Positions 1-7,073 are shown, numbered from the stretch's first letter. The stretch: DNA of 40,427 bases from JASLBX01 sp036374175 (GCA_036374175.1 DASUUH010000004.1:1-40427), one strand, 5' to 3'. Notes: a model not told the origin generated them from the sequence alone. Numbers and translations are program-made.

Positions 1-378
1 CGGGTCCTTGGCCGCGCGCTCGCTGATGTCGATGACGGCCAGCGGTGCGACCAGATGCTCGGCGGGAACCTCCTCGTTGGCCGGCGCGCCCGCCACGAAA
101 TGCGCCGGCGAGTCCCAATGGGTGCCGAAGTGCTCGAACACATGCAGGAGGTTGGCGTAGACGCCGTGTTCCGCGATGTTGTAGACCGGTTCGATCTCCA
201 TCTCGAACCCGAAGAAGTTCGGGAACGTCGGAAACGCGGTATGTGTGAGGTCGACGACCTTGCGGCGCGGCGAAACCGGTCGCTGCTCGGCTCTGGCGAC
301 ACTTGGCATGACCGCGTTTGCCGCCACAGCGGCGGCTCCGGCGACGCCCGCACCTAACACGGCGCGGCGGCTCGTCAC
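1..378 (-). CDS. Cyclase-family (kynurenine formamidase-like) protein, Tat-exported, 3' end outside window
   Basis: This frame runs off the left edge, so only about 126 N-terminal residues are seen. The motif HFGTHWDSPAHF matches the metal-binding HxGTHxDxPxH signature of the cyclase family (PF04199), whose characterised members are metal-dependent hydrolases such as kynurenine formamidase. I chose the GTG at 378 because AAGGAGACA lies directly before it. The protein then opens with TSRRAVLGAGVAGAAAVAA, a twin-arginine signal followed by a hydrophobic stretch, and a likely cleavage site near VARA. An upstream in-frame ATG at 402 is possible but has no Shine-Dalgarno sequence. The substrate is unknown. 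The gene lies about 95 nt downstream of repeat-promoter module A, so it is probably part of the shared regulon described in the findings. Confidence 0.85.
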   Translation of the reverse strand, partial: MTSRRAVLGAGVAGAAAVAANAVMPSVARAEQRPVSPRRKVVDLTHTAFPTFPNFFGFEMEIEPVYNIAEHGVYANLLHVFEHFGTHWDSPAHFVAGAPANEEVPAEHLVAPLAVIDISERAAKDP

Positions 379-479
379 TGTCTCCTTGGCTTGGGGCTCC
401 ATGACATGTGGCACGCACATGGCCCATTCCTCCCTTCGAGCCCAGGCAGATCTGCTGCCGGGCGCCGATCTTGTGATGC

Positions 480-558
480 ACGCTAGGAGCGCCGTTCGCG
501 GCCGTCATCACGCCAAGGTGGACTCAGCGGTGGAATCCCGACGTCAGGGAGGGTGGAA
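480..558 (-). promoter_or_regulatory. Promoter module A (double TCCACC repeat), upstream of the cyclase gene
   Basis: Read on the minus strand: TTCCACC (535-529), 6 bp, TCCACCTT (522-515), 3 bp, GTGATGAC (511-504), 15 bp, TCCTAGCGT (488-480). TAGCGT fits a TAnnnT -10 box, and GATGAC lies 18 bp upstream as -35. The two TCCACC repeats are 12 bp apart and end next to -35, where a class II activator would bind. A third TTCCACC (558-552) lies 23 bp further upstream and is specific to this copy. The same layout recurs at five other places in the window. Confidence 0.75.
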
Positions 559-592
559 CAAACCCCACTGGGCGCGGTGGGAAATGTGCACC

Positions 593-1528
593 CTAGGCGG
601 GGATCAGGATTGTCTTGCCGGGCAGTCGTCCAGCGGCGGCTTCGTCGTGGACGGCGGCCAGGTCGGCTAGCGGCCGACGCGCCGCCACATCGATCTTCAG
701 ATCCCCTGCATCCACGAGTGCGACCAGTTCGGCGAGCTGGGCGGCGTCGCTTCGCACGAAGAACCGCACTGTCCGCACACCGCGGCCGGCATCCTCCGGG
801 CCGGGCGTGGTGGTGCTCACGAAGGTGCCGCCGTCAGCGACCAGGTCCAACAGCTGCACGGTCTCCTCCGGGGTGGTACGCACCAAGTTCAGCACCACGT
901 CGAACCGCTGCCCGGCCACCGCCTGCACGACCGGGGCAGCGGTGTAGTCGACGATCCGGTCCGCGCCGTAGGAGCGGACGCGGTCGTGGCTATGCGCGCT
1001 GGCGGTCGCGGTCACGGCGGCACCGGCCCGCTTGGCGAGCTGGACGGCGTACCCGCCCACCGCGCCACCCGCGCCGTTGATCAGCACGCTCTGCCCGGTC
1101 TTCAGCCCGGCGTGCTCGAACAGCGACTGCCAGGCCGTCAGCCCGGCCGAGGGCAGTGCCGCGGCGTCGGCGAGTTCGACGGTGCCGGGGGCGGTCGCCA
1201 GCGCCTCGGCGGGCGCGGCGACGTACTCGGCGGCCGCTCCCGGCTCGGTCATCGGCAGGAAGGCCACCACCGCGTCCCCTGTGTTCCAGCCGCTCACGCC
1301 CTCGCCAACCTCGGTGATGACGCCGGCCAGGTCAAAGTTCGGCACATGCGGGAAGGCCACCGGGAAGACTTGCTGAAGCGCTCCCATGCGGATCGCCACG
1401 TCGACCGGGTTGAATGCGGTGCCGGCCACCTGCACCACGACCTGCCCCGGACCCGCCACTGGACGGTCCGCCTCCTCGTAAACCAGGACGTCGCTGTCGC
1501 CGTACGAGTGGTAACGCACTGCCTTCAT
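593..1528 (-). CDS. NADPH:quinone oxidoreductase, zinc-independent MDR family
   Basis: This is a 311-residue medium-chain dehydrogenase/reductase. It has an N-terminal GroES-like domain (about 1-120) and a Rossmann nucleotide-binding domain marked by INGAGGAVGGYAVQLAK (about 150-166). The length and absence of structural-zinc cysteines place it with the quinone reductase/zeta-crystallin branch, which reduces quinones or enones with NADPH. The start is fixed by AAGGAGAG just before ATG 1528. It is divergent from a MarR regulator, and the 129-bp gap carries three copies of a MarR-type palindrome. Derepression by an electrophile or quinone is the likely regulation, by analogy with other MarR-oxidoreductase pairs. 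The substrate is not evident. Confidence 0.9.
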   Translation of the reverse strand: MKAVRYHSYGDSDVLVYEEADRPVAGPGQVVVQVAGTAFNPVDVAIRMGALQQVFPVAFPHVPNFDLAGVITEVGEGVSGWNTGDAVVAFLPMTEPGAAAEYVAAPAEALATAPGTVELADAAALPSAGLTAWQSLFEHAGLKTGQSVLINGAGGAVGGYAVQLAKRAGAAVTATASAHSHDRVRSYGADRIVDYTAAPVVQAVAGQRFDVVLNLVRTTPEETVQLLDLVADGGTFVSTTTPGPEDAGRGVRTVRFFVRSDAAQLAELVALVDAGDLKIDVAARRPLADLAAVHDEAAAGRLPGKTILIPA

Positions 1529-1547
1529 GATCTCTCCTTAGTCGATT

Positions 1548-1643
1548 ACTTCGAACTTGAAGCATGTCAGAGTCTACTTGCTTCGACTTCGAAGCACAAC
1601 CGTGGGACGGAACTCGATGGCAGGGATGCTTTGGATTCGAAGC
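1548..1643. promoter_or_regulatory. Three 16-bp palindromic operators between oxidoreductase and MarR genes
   Basis: Three related palindromes lie in the divergent gap. ACTTCGAACTTGAAGC is at 1548-1563. GCTTCGACTTCGAAGC is at 1580-1595, perfect and extending to 18 bp with flanking T and A. GCTTTGGATTCGAAGC is at 1628-1643. The consensus is nCTTCGAnnTnGAAGC. Size, symmetry and position fit binding sites for the adjacent MarR dimer: one overlaps the oxidoreductase promoter side and one lies just before the marR start. Confidence 0.8.
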
Positions 1644-1657
1644 GGTACGGTGTGGCA

Positions 1658-2257
1658 ATGACCGGTCTCGACTCGGACACCGGCACCAACGGCGTCCACG
1701 GGCTAGCCCCGCAGCAGCTGGACGCCTACTTCGCGCTGATGGAAGCGGTCAGCCTGCTCCAGCACCACGTCGAACGGCACTTGCGCACCGAGGGCAACCT
1801 CAGCTACGTGCAGTTCCAGCTGCTGGCCCGCCTCAGCGCCGCCCGAGGCCAACTGACCATGACGCAGCTGGCCGACGGCGTCGTCTACAGCCGCAGCGGA
1901 CTGACCTACCAGGCCGGCCTGCTGGAGAAGGGCGGGCTCATCACCCGCGGACCGAGCCCCGACGACGAGCGCGCCACCCTGGTCGCCATCACCGAAGCCG
2001 GCCGGGCTCTCTTCGACCGCGTCCTGCCCGGTCACATCCGGGTCGTACGCGGCATGCTGTTCGATCCCCTGACTGGTGACGACCTGCGGCACCTGGGCGA
2101 CATCATGACCCGCGTACGCGACCACATGCGCGCCCAGCCACCGCGTTCGGCCGCTCCCCGTAGACGCCGTCCCGCATCCGCCGCGCCGGCCTCCTTGCCC
2201 GCCACCACGGGCCGGGCCCTGACTGGCAAGACCCGGCCCGGCGCGGAGGCACGGTGA
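1658..2257 (+). CDS. MarR-family transcriptional regulator
   Basis: A 199-residue protein whose residues about 20-150 form a MarR winged helix. The pattern LSYVQFQLLARLS, then LTMTQLADGVVYSRSGLTYQ as recognition helix, then GLITRGPSPDDERATLVAIT as wing is typical, with the conserved D-E-R of the wing. The start is ATG 1658; the open frame extends far upstream only because GC-rich DNA lacks stops. The last 40 residues are basic and proline/alanine rich and may be disordered. It is divergent from the quinone oxidoreductase and probably represses both genes through the three palindromes between them. The ligand is unknown. Confidence 0.88.
   Translation: MTGLDSDTGTNGVHGLAPQQLDAYFALMEAVSLLQHHVERHLRTEGNLSYVQFQLLARLSAARGQLTMTQLADGVVYSRSGLTYQAGLLEKGGLITRGPSPDDERATLVAITEAGRALFDRVLPGHIRVVRGMLFDPLTGDDLRHLGDIMTRVRDHMRAQPPRSAAPRRRRPASAAPASLPATTGRALTGKTRPGAEAR
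2209..2239 (+). terminator. GC hairpin inside the 3' end of the marR gene
   Basis: GGGCCGGG (2209-2216) pairs with CCCGGCCC (2232-2239) across a 15-nt loop, just before the marR stop at 2257. There is no T-run. It lies between convergent genes, so it may reduce read-through into the protease gene. Weak evidence. Confidence 0.35.
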
Positions 2258-2273
2258 AACTGGGCGGCGTGGA

Positions 2274-3503
2274 TTACAAGCCCGCGACGTTGAGCAGCGG
2301 CTCTTTGATGCCGTCGGGATCGTCGATATTGTTCCAGTCGCCGCTGCCCGCAGCCTGCAGAGCGGCCTTCACCTCTGCGGGCGAGGCACCGGGGTGATTG
2401 GCCAGATACAGCGCTGCGCCACCGGCCACGTGCGGGCTGGACATCGATGTGCCGGAAATGGTGTTGTAGCCGCCATTCGTCCAGGTCGACAGGATGCAGA
2501 GGCCCGGAGCGATCAGGTCGATGTCCGCACCGTAATTGGAGAACTCGGCAAACGTGTCGTCCGTTTCGAACCTGCAGGTCGGCCCGCCCGCACCACCCGG
2601 CTTGCCGTCGAAGTCGACGAGCGCGCTGACCGTGATCACTTCGTCGTAGGAGGCCGGCACGGTCCGTGACGCGTCGAAGCGTGCGTTGCCTGCCGCCACC
2701 ACGTATGTGACTCCGGCGGCCACCGAGGCACAGATGGCCTCATGTAACGCGTCGGGCTCGGCGCCACCGCAAGGCTTGTCCAGCCCACTGCCACCGAGGC
2801 TCATGTTCGCCACCTCGATCTTGTGCGCATTGCCCGTCACGAAGTCGATTCCGCAGATGACGTCAGAAAAGGAGCCGCGGCCGTCGGCGTCGAGTACCTT
2901 GATAGGCCAAATCCGGGCGCCGGGTGCGACACCGACCACTCCGATGTTGTTGTCCCGTGCTCCGATGATGCCGGCGACATGGCTCCCGTGGCCGTTTCCG
3001 TCGTCGACGCCGCGCTCTGCCGTGGAGCAGTCCTTCCTGCGGGAGATGTTCAGGTCGGGGTGCTGCAGGTCGACCCCGGTGTCGAGCACCGCCACATCGA
3101 CGTCCACCTGTGTATCCACGCCGTCGATACCCGCGGTGGGGCTCAGATCGGCGTCGACGCGGTCGATACCGGTGGGTTGAGACTGATGCATGGTGCTCAC
3201 CACGCCGTCCGGCTGGACGAACGCGACCCTCGGGTCGGCGGCGATCTCGGCGACGGCCTCGGCGCTCAGATGGGCGGCATAGCCGCGTAACGCGTGACGA
3301 TAGATGTGCATCATCCTCGCGCCATGAGACTGGGCATGTTCGGAGGCCATTCTCGTTGGATCAGTGCGATCTGTGAGGACCACGATGTAGTCCCCCTCCG
3401 GCATTGCCGGTTCGCCTGCCTCTCCAGGCAGAGTCATCACCCCACCGACGAAGCTCGTTACTACGAGAGTTGCCAGTGCGGCTGAGGTCATTCTGACGCG
3501 CAT
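2274..3503 (-). CDS. Secreted subtilisin-like serine protease (S8) with I9 propeptide
   Basis: 409 residues from ATG 3503, chosen because GGAAGGGAA precedes it and a signal peptide (about 1-30) follows at once. Residues about 37-105 resemble an inhibitor-I9 prodomain (EGDYIVVL...RGYAAHLS...VAFVQPDG). The catalytic triad is visible: Asp141 in AVLDTGVD, His172 in GNGHGSHVAG, Ser353 in GTSMSSPHVAG, with oxyanion Asn273 in AAGNA. This layout matches proteinase K-like extracellular proteases that cleave off their own prodomain. Several cysteines (159, 245, 310, 336) could form disulfides. The gene ends convergently 16 bp from marR and is about 40 nt downstream of promoter module B. The target protein is unknown. 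Confidence 0.95.
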   Translation of the reverse strand: MRVRMTSAALATLVVTSFVGGVMTLPGEAGEPAMPEGDYIVVLTDRTDPTRMASEHAQSHGARMMHIYRHALRGYAAHLSAEAVAEIAADPRVAFVQPDGVVSTMHQSQPTGIDRVDADLSPTAGIDGVDTQVDVDVAVLDTGVDLQHPDLNISRRKDCSTAERGVDDGNGHGSHVAGIIGARDNNIGVVGVAPGARIWPIKVLDADGRGSFSDVICGIDFVTGNAHKIEVANMSLGGSGLDKPCGGAEPDALHEAICASVAAGVTYVVAAGNARFDASRTVPASYDEVITVSALVDFDGKPGGAGGPTCRFETDDTFAEFSNYGADIDLIAPGLCILSTWTNGGYNTISGTSMSSPHVAGGAALYLANHPGASPAEVKAALQAAGSGDWNNIDDPDGIKEPLLNVAGL

Positions 3504-3547
3504 CCCACATTCCCTTCCAAGCTGAGCCGTCAATCCTTTCGACGAGG

Positions 3548-3604
3548 ACGCTAGGAGAGCCAAGCGCCGGCAGTCGTCACACAAAGGTGGAGAGCAGGGT
3601 GGAA
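3548..3604 (-). promoter_or_regulatory. Promoter module B (double TCCACC repeat), upstream of the S8 protease
   Basis: Minus-strand order: TTCCACC (3604-3598), 6 bp, TCCACCTT (3591-3584), 3 bp, GTGACGAC (3580-3573), 16 bp, TCCTAGCGT (3556-3548). The repeat period is 12 bp, and the -35/-10 spacer is 19 bp (GACGAC to TAGCGT). Predicted transcription start is about 3541, giving a 40-nt leader containing the protease Shine-Dalgarno sequence. The match to modules A and D outside coding sequence is too close for chance. Confidence 0.75.
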
Positions 3605-3759
3605 ACCTGGCCTTCTCGACCGACCCTCGCCACGAGCGACATGCGCGCACGGGCGTTCACCGCGGACCGTTCAGTCAGGGTCCAACGACGAGTAAGTCGA
3701 GATCAATGTCCACGTGATCGTCTGGCCGCGGGCAGGCGCGCAGCCCTCACTGGCGCGCC

Positions 3760-3802
3760 TCCACCTTCGCGTGACAGGGGCCGACACACCGGCCGCTCGC
3801 TT
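3760..3802 (+). promoter_or_regulatory. Degenerate, half-site version of the repeat promoter (module G, weak)
   Basis: In the 440-bp gap between the protease and the next small gene, TCCACCTT (3760-3767), 3 bp, GTGACAGG (3771-3778), 15 bp and CGCTCGCTT (3794-3802) follow the module spacing. The upstream TCCACC repeat is missing (TCACTG instead), and the -10 lacks its second-position A. It points at the 75-residue gene at 3946. It could be a decayed or weak member. I see no convincing gene in the rest of 3605-3945. Confidence 0.3.
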
Positions 3803-3945
3803 TCCACCCACCACACCACCTGTGGGTGACGACAACGCCTACGCCCTCGCGGTCGACTGAACGTCGTAAGAAGCGAGACCCACGTCGACGACGGGCTTGG
3901 CAGCGGCCGGGTGGATCGGGTTCGACGGACCGCGGAAGGAGACCC

Positions 3946-4173
3946 ATGACTCGAAGATTTCGCCTGACCAACGGTCTGACCGAGCCGATCGAGTTCAGCG
4001 CTGATGAGCTCTCGAACCTGCCGACTCAGCAGCTCACCCTGCTGGCCGAACAGTTTCACGTGCTCACCGTCCTGATGTACGAGGAACTGTGCACCCGTCA
4101 GCGGGCCCAACGCGCCACCGCGGAACTCGAGGCCATGCTGGTCGGCCACGACGAGACTCCGGACCTTGGTTGA
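3946..4173 (+). CDS. Small helical protein of unknown function (75 aa)
   Basis: ATG 3946 is preceded by AAGGAGACCC, a strong ribosome binding site, which makes this a credible small gene. The 75-residue product begins with a short basic stretch, then reads as a leucine-rich amphipathic helix (from about residue 20 to 65: ELSNLPTQQLTLLAEQFHV and onward). There is no signal peptide or obvious motif, and I do not recognise a family. It stands alone between the protease, which runs the other way, and the AhpD-like gene 197 bp downstream. A degenerate copy of the repeat promoter lies 144 bp upstream. It may be a small interaction partner or regulator. Confidence 0.55.
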   Translation: MTRRFRLTNGLTEPIEFSADELSNLPTQQLTLLAEQFHVLTVLMYEELCTRQRAQRATAELEAMLVGHDETPDLG

Positions 4174-4269
4174 CACGGCACGCCCGCTGAATGGCTGCCA
4201 ACCGGCCCGGACGCGGGACCTGGGCGACGTCGCAAGAAAGTCGGCTCACGTGGGAATGCACTAGCCCTC

Positions 4270-4301
4270 TCTAATGGTTGTAAGTCAATGTATTCATTAG
4301 A
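4270..4301. promoter_or_regulatory. 32-bp operator, copy 1 (upstream of the AhpD-like gene)
   Basis: Arms TCTAATG (4270-4276) and CATTAGA (4295-4301) enclose 18 bp. The reverse complement of 6898-6929, upstream of thioredoxin, has the same 32-bp length, the same TCTAATGGTT left part and TTAGA right end. The AT-rich site stands out against the GC-rich surroundings. The two copies face outward from the ends of the four-gene redox cluster, so one factor probably controls both sides. That factor is not identified. Confidence 0.7.
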
Positions 4302-4370
4302 CTTGGTTCTGGGCGTCGCCGCCTAGCTGTCGCGTCGGCGCTTGGCCGATCGATCCCGAAAGGAAGGGTC

Positions 4371-4913
4371 ATGTCCCGTCTACCCCTCATCCAGCCCGAG
4401 GCCGCGTCGGGCAAGTCCGCCGACTTGCTCGCAGCCGTGCAGAAGGCGCTCGGAGTCACGCCGAACATGACGAAGGTGATGGCCAACAGCCCGGCCGTGC
4501 TCAAGGCGTATCTGGAGTTCTCCACCGCGCTGAACGGCGGAATTCTGCCGGCCTCGCTGCGTGAGCGGATTGCCATCCTGATCGCTCAGGAGAACGGCTG
4601 CGACTACTGCCTGTCGGCACACACGTACGTCGGAACCAACCTGGCCGGTCTCGACCAGGCCGAGGCGACGCGTGCGCGTACCGCTCAGTCCGGCGACGCC
4701 AAGGCCGAGGCGGTGCTGCGGTTCGCGACGGCCGTGCTGCGCAGCCGCGGCGGCGTGGACGACACGGACCTCAAGGAGGCCCGCGAGGCGGGGCTGACCG
4801 ACGGTGAGATCACCGAAGTGATCGCCCACGTCGCCCTCAACGTGTTCACCAACTTCATCAACAAGACCGCCGACACCGACATCGACTGGCCGGTCGTCCG
4901 GCACAACAACTGA
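4371..4913 (+). CDS. AhpD-like carboxymuconolactone decarboxylase-family peroxidase
   Basis: A 180-residue all-helical CMD-fold protein. The active site ENGCDYCLSAH gives Glu74, Cys77-x-x-Cys80 and His84, the redox and proton-relay residues of AhpD-type alkylhydroperoxidases. The start at 4371 has AAAGGAAGGG as ribosome binding site. AhpD-fold proteins reduce peroxides or related electrophiles using a cysteine pair recycled by thiol donors, and a thioredoxin is encoded 1.6 kb away under the same operator. It is followed by a strong hairpin, so the downstream hydrolase may have its own or a read-through transcript. The natural substrate is not known. Confidence 0.9.
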   Translation: MSRLPLIQPEAASGKSADLLAAVQKALGVTPNMTKVMANSPAVLKAYLEFSTALNGGILPASLRERIAILIAQENGCDYCLSAHTYVGTNLAGLDQAEATRARTAQSGDAKAEAVLRFATAVLRSRGGVDDTDLKEAREAGLTDGEITEVIAHVALNVFTNFINKTADTDIDWPVVRHNN

Positions 4914-4921
4914 TCAAGCCC

Positions 4922-4959
4922 GGCACGGCCCGCGTGCTGCCCATCCCGCGGGCCGTGCC
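4922..4959 (+). terminator. Perfect 13-bp GC hairpin after the AhpD-like gene
   Basis: GGCACGGCCCGCG (4922-4934) and CGCGGGCCGTGCC (4947-4959) form a perfect 13-bp stem with a 12-nt loop, 9 nt after the stop codon. There is no T-tract, as is common in actinobacterial terminators. The rest of 4960-5071 holds no gene. Confidence 0.75.
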
Positions 4960-5071
4960 GCACCATGCCGGCTCGCCGTCGCCAACATCATCCGGCGCCC
5001 AGAGAAGCTGGCCCACGGCAGGAATGCACTGCCGCCGATGATGGAGTGCCAGGCAGCACGGGAGCGCGAAG

Positions 5072-5842
5072 GTGGCACGAAGCCAGCGAACGACATTCAC
5101 TGGTACCGGAGGGGAGTCCTTGGCCGGTCGGCTGGACTGGCCGACCGGGCGCCCGCGAGCAGTGGCGTTGTTCGCGCACTGTTTCACATGCGGAAAGGAT
5201 GTGGTCGCAGCTTCGCGCATCTCGAGGACGTTGACCCAGCTAGATGTCGCGGTGATGCGGTTCGACTTCACCGGGCTGGGGGAATCCGACGGGGAGTTCG
5301 CCAACGCCAACTTCAGCTCGAACGTCACCGACCTTGTTCGCGCCGCTGACCACCTGCGCGACACCGTGGTGCCGCCAAGTCTGCTGATCGGTCACTCACT
5401 CGGCGGCTCCGCCGTCTTGGCGGCGGCGAGCCGGGTCCCCGAGATTCGTGCCATTGCCACCATCGGAGCACCGGCCGATCCACAGCACGTGACCGGCCTG
5501 TTCGAACCAGACCAGACCCGCATTGAGCGAGACGGAGAGGCCACGGTCTACCTGGCCGGGCGGCCGTTCCGGGTGCGACGCGAGTTCCTGACCGACATCG
5601 CCAGGCAACCCCAAGCACGCCGGATCGCGAACCTCAACCGGGCTCTGCTGGTCATGCACGCGCCTGGAGACACGATTGTGGGCGTCGACAACGCCCGAGA
5701 CATCTTCGACACCGCGCGCCATCCGAAGTCATTCGTGAGCCTTGACGATGCCGATCACCTGCTGTCGAAGCCCGGCGAGGCGGAGTACGCGGCAAAGGTG
5801 ATCGCAGCATGGTCGAGTCGGTACCTGCCGGCCGCCACCTAA
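5072..5842 (+). CDS. Alpha/beta hydrolase of the OsmC-associated type
   Basis: 256 residues from GTG 5072 (GGGAG ten bases upstream). The alpha/beta-hydrolase nucleophile elbow GHSLGG gives Ser109; Asp200 (HAPGD) and His229 (DDADHL) complete the triad. The conserved HCFTCGKD segment (36-43), with two cysteines near the oxyanion region, is typical of hydrolases found alone or fused to OsmC peroxidase domains. Here no OsmC domain follows. With AhpD-like, flavin split-barrel and thioredoxin genes around it, a role in detoxifying peroxides or electrophilic esters is plausible but inferred. It converges with the next gene, overlapping it by 4 bp. Confidence 0.85.
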   Translation: MARSQRTTFTGTGGESLAGRLDWPTGRPRAVALFAHCFTCGKDVVAASRISRTLTQLDVAVMRFDFTGLGESDGEFANANFSSNVTDLVRAADHLRDTVVPPSLLIGHSLGGSAVLAAASRVPEIRAIATIGAPADPQHVTGLFEPDQTRIERDGEATVYLAGRPFRVRREFLTDIARQPQARRIANLNRALLVMHAPGDTIVGVDNARDIFDTARHPKSFVSLDDADHLLSKPGEAEYAAKVIAAWSSRYLPAAT

Positions 5843-6450
5843 CCCTGCACTGCGTCTACCGCAGACGACTCGAGAGTGGCGATCCGGTCTTGTAATGCAC
5901 GGACTACGTTTTCGACCTCGTCGAGGTGCACCAACTGTGGAATGTGCTGGTGGCAGTTCCAGTCGAAGGCCTCAACGTCGATGAGCAGGGCCCGTTCCAC
6001 CTTGGCCTTGTAACCCTCGACCGTCAGTTGCGCGATGAGCTCGGGATCGTCCGCGACCTCCACGATCCTGGCCCTACCGAAGATCTTCATCCGGACCTGG
6101 TGGGCGTAGTCCATCAGGAACAGAGAAACCCGGTTGTCGTGGTCCAGGTTGCCGCGGGTGATGTACTGCCGATTGCCGCGGAAATCGGCGAAACCCAGCG
6201 TTTGTTCGTCAAGCACACGCAGGAACCCCACCGGACCGCCACGGTGTTGAATGTATGGCCAGCCGGCCTCACTGACGGTCGCTATGTAGAAGCTGTCGCG
6301 CAAGCTGATGAACAGCCGCTCGTCGGGCCCGATCCGATCGGGAACAGCGGGGCCCTCGACCATCCGGCGGTAGGCCCGGTCGCTCCCGTGTCTCTGCTGG
6401 TGATGCTTGACCTTCTCAGTGAAGGCGACCTGCGCGTATCGGCTGGTCAT
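5839..6450 (-). CDS. Pyridoxamine 5'-phosphate oxidase-like flavin split-barrel protein
   Basis: 203 residues; ATG 6450 is preceded by AAGGAGACAAA. The segment FISLRDSFYIATVSEAGWPYIQHRGGPVGF...FADFRGNRQY is the FMN-binding split-barrel signature. The N-terminal extension (about 1-45) and the C-terminal helix rich in charged residues resemble stand-alone PNPOx-like proteins rather than the vitamin B6 biosynthetic enzyme. Such proteins bind FMN or F420 and reduce small oxidised compounds; the substrate here cannot be inferred. It lies 95 bp downstream of thioredoxin on the same strand and is probably co-regulated, although a hairpin sits between them. Confidence 0.85.
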   Translation of the reverse strand: MTSRYAQVAFTEKVKHHQQRHGSDRAYRRMVEGPAVPDRIGPDERLFISLRDSFYIATVSEAGWPYIQHRGGPVGFLRVLDEQTLGFADFRGNRQYITRGNLDHDNRVSLFLMDYAHQVRMKIFGRARIVEVADDPELIAQLTVEGYKAKVERALLIDVEAFDWNCHQHIPQLVHLDEVENVVRALQDRIATLESSAVDAVQG

Positions 6451-6497
6451 TTTGTCTCCTTGTACTGGTGTTCACGTAAACCGTGAGACCGGTGCCG

Positions 6498-6529
6498 GGT
6501 GGAGGTGGTGTTCAGGCGCCACCTCCACC
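6498..6529 (-). terminator. Perfect 11-bp hairpin between thioredoxin and the split-barrel gene
   Basis: GGTGGAGGTGG (6498-6508) and CCACCTCCACC (6519-6529) form a perfect stem with a 10-nt loop just after the thioredoxin stop. It could be an attenuating terminator or an mRNA-stabilising hairpin lowering expression of the downstream gene. It superficially contains GGTGGA/TCCACC words but lacks the promoter layout of modules A-F. Confidence 0.55.
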
Positions 6530-6545
6530 TTTCCGCCCTCGGCAT

Positions 6546-6872
6546 TTAGAGATGATCAGCGAACTCTGCATCCAGCACGCGCTTGGGCGCCGCCCCCACG
6601 AACTGGTGGACTACCTGACCGTCGCGGTACAGGTTCAGCGTCGGAATCGACTCCACGTCGTACCTCTCGGCGAGCTCCGGGTCGCGGTCGATGTCCAGCT
6701 TGGCAACGACGAGCTGGTCAGCATTCTCGGCTGCGAACCTCTCCAGAATCGGGGCCAGCCGGTGGCATGGCGGGCACCAGTCCGCCCAGAAGTCGACCAG
6801 CACAGGCTTGTCGCTTCGTAGCACCTTCTCGTCGAATGTCTCGCCGGTGACAGTGATCGGTGTTGCCGTCAT
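6546..6872 (-). CDS. Thioredoxin with WCPPC active site
   Basis: 108 residues, full length for a single-domain cytoplasmic thioredoxin, starting at ATG 6872 with GGAGG upstream. The fold is clear: VLVDFWADWCPPC with Cys33 and Cys36, KLDIDRDPELAERYDVESIPTLNLYRDG including the cis-proline. The active site is WCPPC rather than the usual WCGPC, which should shift the redox potential. There is no signal peptide. It probably supplies reducing power to neighbouring AhpD-like chemistry, since it sits under the same 32-bp operator and faces outward from the cluster. Confidence 0.93.
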   Translation of the reverse strand: MTATPITVTGETFDEKVLRSDKPVLVDFWADWCPPCHRLAPILERFAAENADQLVVAKLDIDRDPELAERYDVESIPTLNLYRDGQVVHQFVGAAPKRVLDAEFADHL

Positions 6873-6897
6873 CGGGGCCTCCTCTATGTGAATACGC

Positions 6898-6929
6898 TCT
6901 AACGACTAGTATCGTATGTAACCATTAGA
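6898..6929. promoter_or_regulatory. 32-bp operator, copy 2 (upstream of thioredoxin)
   Basis: Plus-strand TCTAACG (6898-6904) and CATTAGA (6923-6929) are the arms. The reverse complement begins TCTAATGGTT exactly like copy 1 at 4270, and both sites are 32 bp. It lies 25 bp upstream of the thioredoxin ATG. Confidence 0.7.
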
Positions 6930-6982
6930 ACTGCTCGTTGATTCCCGCCGTCCGAATCAGATGCTCAGACGCGAGCGTCACG

Positions 6983-7000
6983 GTGTGGTGCCCACCACAC
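6983..7000. promoter_or_regulatory. Perfect 18-bp palindrome upstream of the CGNR regulator
   Basis: GTGTGGTG-CC-CACCACAC is a perfect inverted repeat (6983-7000), 26 bp before a TACCGT -10 candidate (7026-7031). A further GTGGTGGG half-site is at 7035-7042, near the predicted transcription start. The layout suggests autoregulation by the downstream protein or control by another dimeric regulator. Confidence 0.6.
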
Positions 7001-7073
7001 TCAACTAACGGGTGTCCCCCGGTGATACCGTTATGTGGTGGGATCTAGCACAACAGAACTGGAGGCCGAGAAC

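Noticed and set aside
552..558. Third TTCCACC of module A as part of the general consensus
   Set aside because: It is not found at the same position in modules B-F, so it is noted only as a feature of that copy.
6498..6529. GGTGGA/TCCACC words between thioredoxin and split-barrel genes as a seventh regulon site
   Set aside because: They form a perfect inverted repeat (hairpin) after a stop codon and lack the GTGATGAC and TAnnnT elements at the module spacing.
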